The notes under the pieces are model-generated. The model searched no databases, had not been told where the DNA came from, and saw only the letters and a program-made list of their open reading frames with translations. A DNA stretch of 23,423 bases from Lachnospiraceae bacterium UBA3692 (GTDB lineage Bacteria; Bacillota; Clostridia; Lachnospirales; Lachnospiraceae): positions 1 through 23,423 of the forward strand of contig DFIR01000004.1 of assembly GCA_002372815.1 (NCBI GenBank). The letters run 5' to 3'. The position numbers and the translations under genes were made by a program. Of this stretch, positions 22,377-23,423 are shown one piece after another; the first letter of the stretch is position 1; every line of letters begins with the position of its first letter.

Positions 22377-23204
22377 TCAGTCAAGGAATGCCTCATTGAG
22401 CTGCACGCCGAAGTCCTTGGCGATGCTGCGCAGGGCGTCGTCGGTGATGGTCTGCAGGATCGGCTGACCGGTGGCGAGGACCTTCCAGTAGATCTCGGCG
22501 CTCTTCTCGATGGTGTGCGCGAGACCGAAGGTGATGTCGAAGTCGGGGCCGGAGGTGAACAGGCCGTGCTGGGCCCAGATCGCTGCCTGGTAGGTCTTCA
22601 TCAGCTCGCTGGTCGCCACTGCGATGTCCGCGCCGCCGGGAACCATCCAGGGGCAGACGCCGACGCCTTCGGGGAACACGACGGGGCACTCGGTCGCGCT
22701 CTTCCAGAGGGCGCGGGAGAAATCCCTGTCGGTCAGCGGCAGCACATAGGTCAGCGCGATGACGTTGGTCGCGTGGCAGTGATAGATGACGCGGTTGGCG
22801 CCGTTCGTGGCCGCCTTGCGGACGCTGTGGTTCATGAAGTGGGACGGGAACTCGCTGGTAGGCTTCGCGTTCTCGAGGCCCCAGACGATCCTCCAGCTGT
22901 CGCCGGCGTCATTGATCTCGACGATGCCCAGGCTCTCGGCCGGCGCGATCTCGACGTTGCGGAAGTACTTGCCGCTGCCGGTCGTGATGAAATACTCGCC
23001 CGCCAGGTTGTCCGCCTGCACGCCCATCTTCACCCACTCGCCGGGGGTGTGGAAGTAAGGTCTGCAAGCCTCGATGTCCTCTTCCTTCATGCGGTAGGTC
23101 AGATTGCCGCCGTTGCGCTCGTGCCAGCCCTGGTCCCAGCCGTCCATGCACATTCTCATGAAGCCTTCCACACACGCGATCCCGTAAATACCCTTATCTG
23201 CCAT
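22377..23204 (-). CDS. rhaD: Rhamnulose-1-phosphate aldolase
   Basis: Splits L-rhamnulose-1-phosphate into dihydroxyacetone phosphate and L-lactaldehyde, the last step of phosphorylating rhamnose use. The 275-residue class II aldolase has the catalytic Glu118 (TSEFPSH) and zinc ligands His142 and His144 (YHCHATN) and His213 (AQHGLF), each one residue later than in E. coli RhaD. The opening, CMDGWDQGWHERNGGNLTYR, is also typical. AGGAGG lies 9 nt before ATG 23202-23204. It follows an isomerase-like gene by 99 bp. It fits the rhamnose released from rhamnogalacturonan. Confidence 0.97.
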   Translation of the reverse strand: MADKGIYGIACVEGFMRMCMDGWDQGWHERNGGNLTYRMKEEDIEACRPYFHTPGEWVKMGVQADNLAGEYFITTGSGKYFRNVEIAPAESLGIVEINDAGDSWRIVWGLENAKPTSEFPSHFMNHSVRKAATNGANRVIYHCHATNVIALTYVLPLTDRDFSRALWKSATECPVVFPEGVGVCPWMVPGGADIAVATSELMKTYQAAIWAQHGLFTSGPDFDITFGLAHTIEKSAEIYWKVLATGQPILQTITDDALRSIAKDFGVQLNEAFLD

Positions 23205-23303
23205 TTTTCTATCCTCCTGAAAGATGATGCTGCGCGTTCTCCGCGCCCAATTCCTTAGATTCTTTATTTTCTGCTCTACGCCGTTCTCTGTCCGGTCCTC
23301 CGC

Positions 23304-23423
23304 TCAGCGCGTGATCACGTCCACCGGGACATCGAAGATCTTCGCGACCTTGAGGATGGTGTCGATATATCTGCCGCTCGCCGCCGCCATGTGATGGGTC
23401 GGGCCGGCCTCGCTCCAGCGGTT
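23304..23423 (-). CDS. C-terminal end of an L-fucose/L-arabinose-isomerase-type protein (partial)
   Basis: Only the last 39 residues are present, reading NRWSEAGPTHHMAAASGRYI then DTILKVAKIFDVPVDVITR. The GPTHH motif with a helix and a short C-terminal strand resembles the C-terminal domain of L-fucose/L-arabinose isomerase family proteins, where this region contributes to the active site. It does not look like the end of classical RhaA. A role as the ketol isomerase feeding RhaD is inferred from the neighbouring gene. The call rests on a short segment. Confidence 0.6.
   Translation of the reverse strand, partial: NRWSEAGPTHHMAAASGRYIDTILKVAKIFDVPVDVITR

Overview
The window reads as a GC-rich chromosomal segment of a Gram-positive, pectin-using member of the Clostridia, probably Lachnospiraceae-like. 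Evidence: a T-box riboswitch before tyrS, an XpaC/TelA pair as in Bacillota, a LplA/B/C-type sugar ABC importer with a DUF624 (YesL) protein, strong GGAGG ribosome binding sites, and a near-perfect cre-like operator. The genus cannot be fixed from sequence reading alone.

Layout, left to right; almost everything is on the minus strand. (1) 1-972: the start of tyrS, preceded by a complete tyrosine T-box leader (UAC specifier, T-box core, terminator) and a TTGCAA-17-TATAAT promoter. (2) 980-2001: about 1 kb without a credible gene, packed with structured repeats: a REP-like palindrome, six copies of a 62-bp tandem repeat that each fold into a long hairpin, a family of ~87-bp direct and inverted repeats, and several strong hairpins. 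(3) 2023-4951: telA and xpaC with their own promoter. (4) 4963-10189: an import operon with substrate-binding lipoprotein, two permeases, an SGNH rhamnogalacturonan-acetylesterase-like enzyme and a YesL-like membrane protein, closed by a terminator. (5) 10405-11900: a divergent plus-strand serine hydrolase with its own promoter. (6) 11909-12675: a second gene-free stretch, with two arrays of short motifs in alternating orientation. (7) 12676-22290: a long minus-strand set of cytoplasmic enzymes, transcribed right to left: two GH43 enzymes, pectin methylesterase, a TIM-barrel isomerase/epimerase, GH105, GH28, KduI, and a membrane-anchored protein of unknown function. (8) 22318-23423: rhaD with a strong terminator, preceded by the C-terminal end of an L-fucose/L-arabinose-isomerase-type protein.

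Together the genes describe use of pectin and rhamnogalacturonan oligosaccharides. Oligosaccharides enter through the ABC importer, whose ATPase is not in the window. None of the carbohydrate enzymes has a signal peptide, so they are trimmed inside the cell: deacetylation (SGNH), demethylation (CE8), arabinose/xylose-type side-chain removal (GH43 x2), galacturonyl cleavage (GH28) and removal of unsaturated galacturonyl residues (GH105). KduI channels the unsaturated uronate product, and RhaD cleaves rhamnulose-1-phosphate from the rhamnose branch. The least explained material is the two structured-repeat intergenic regions.
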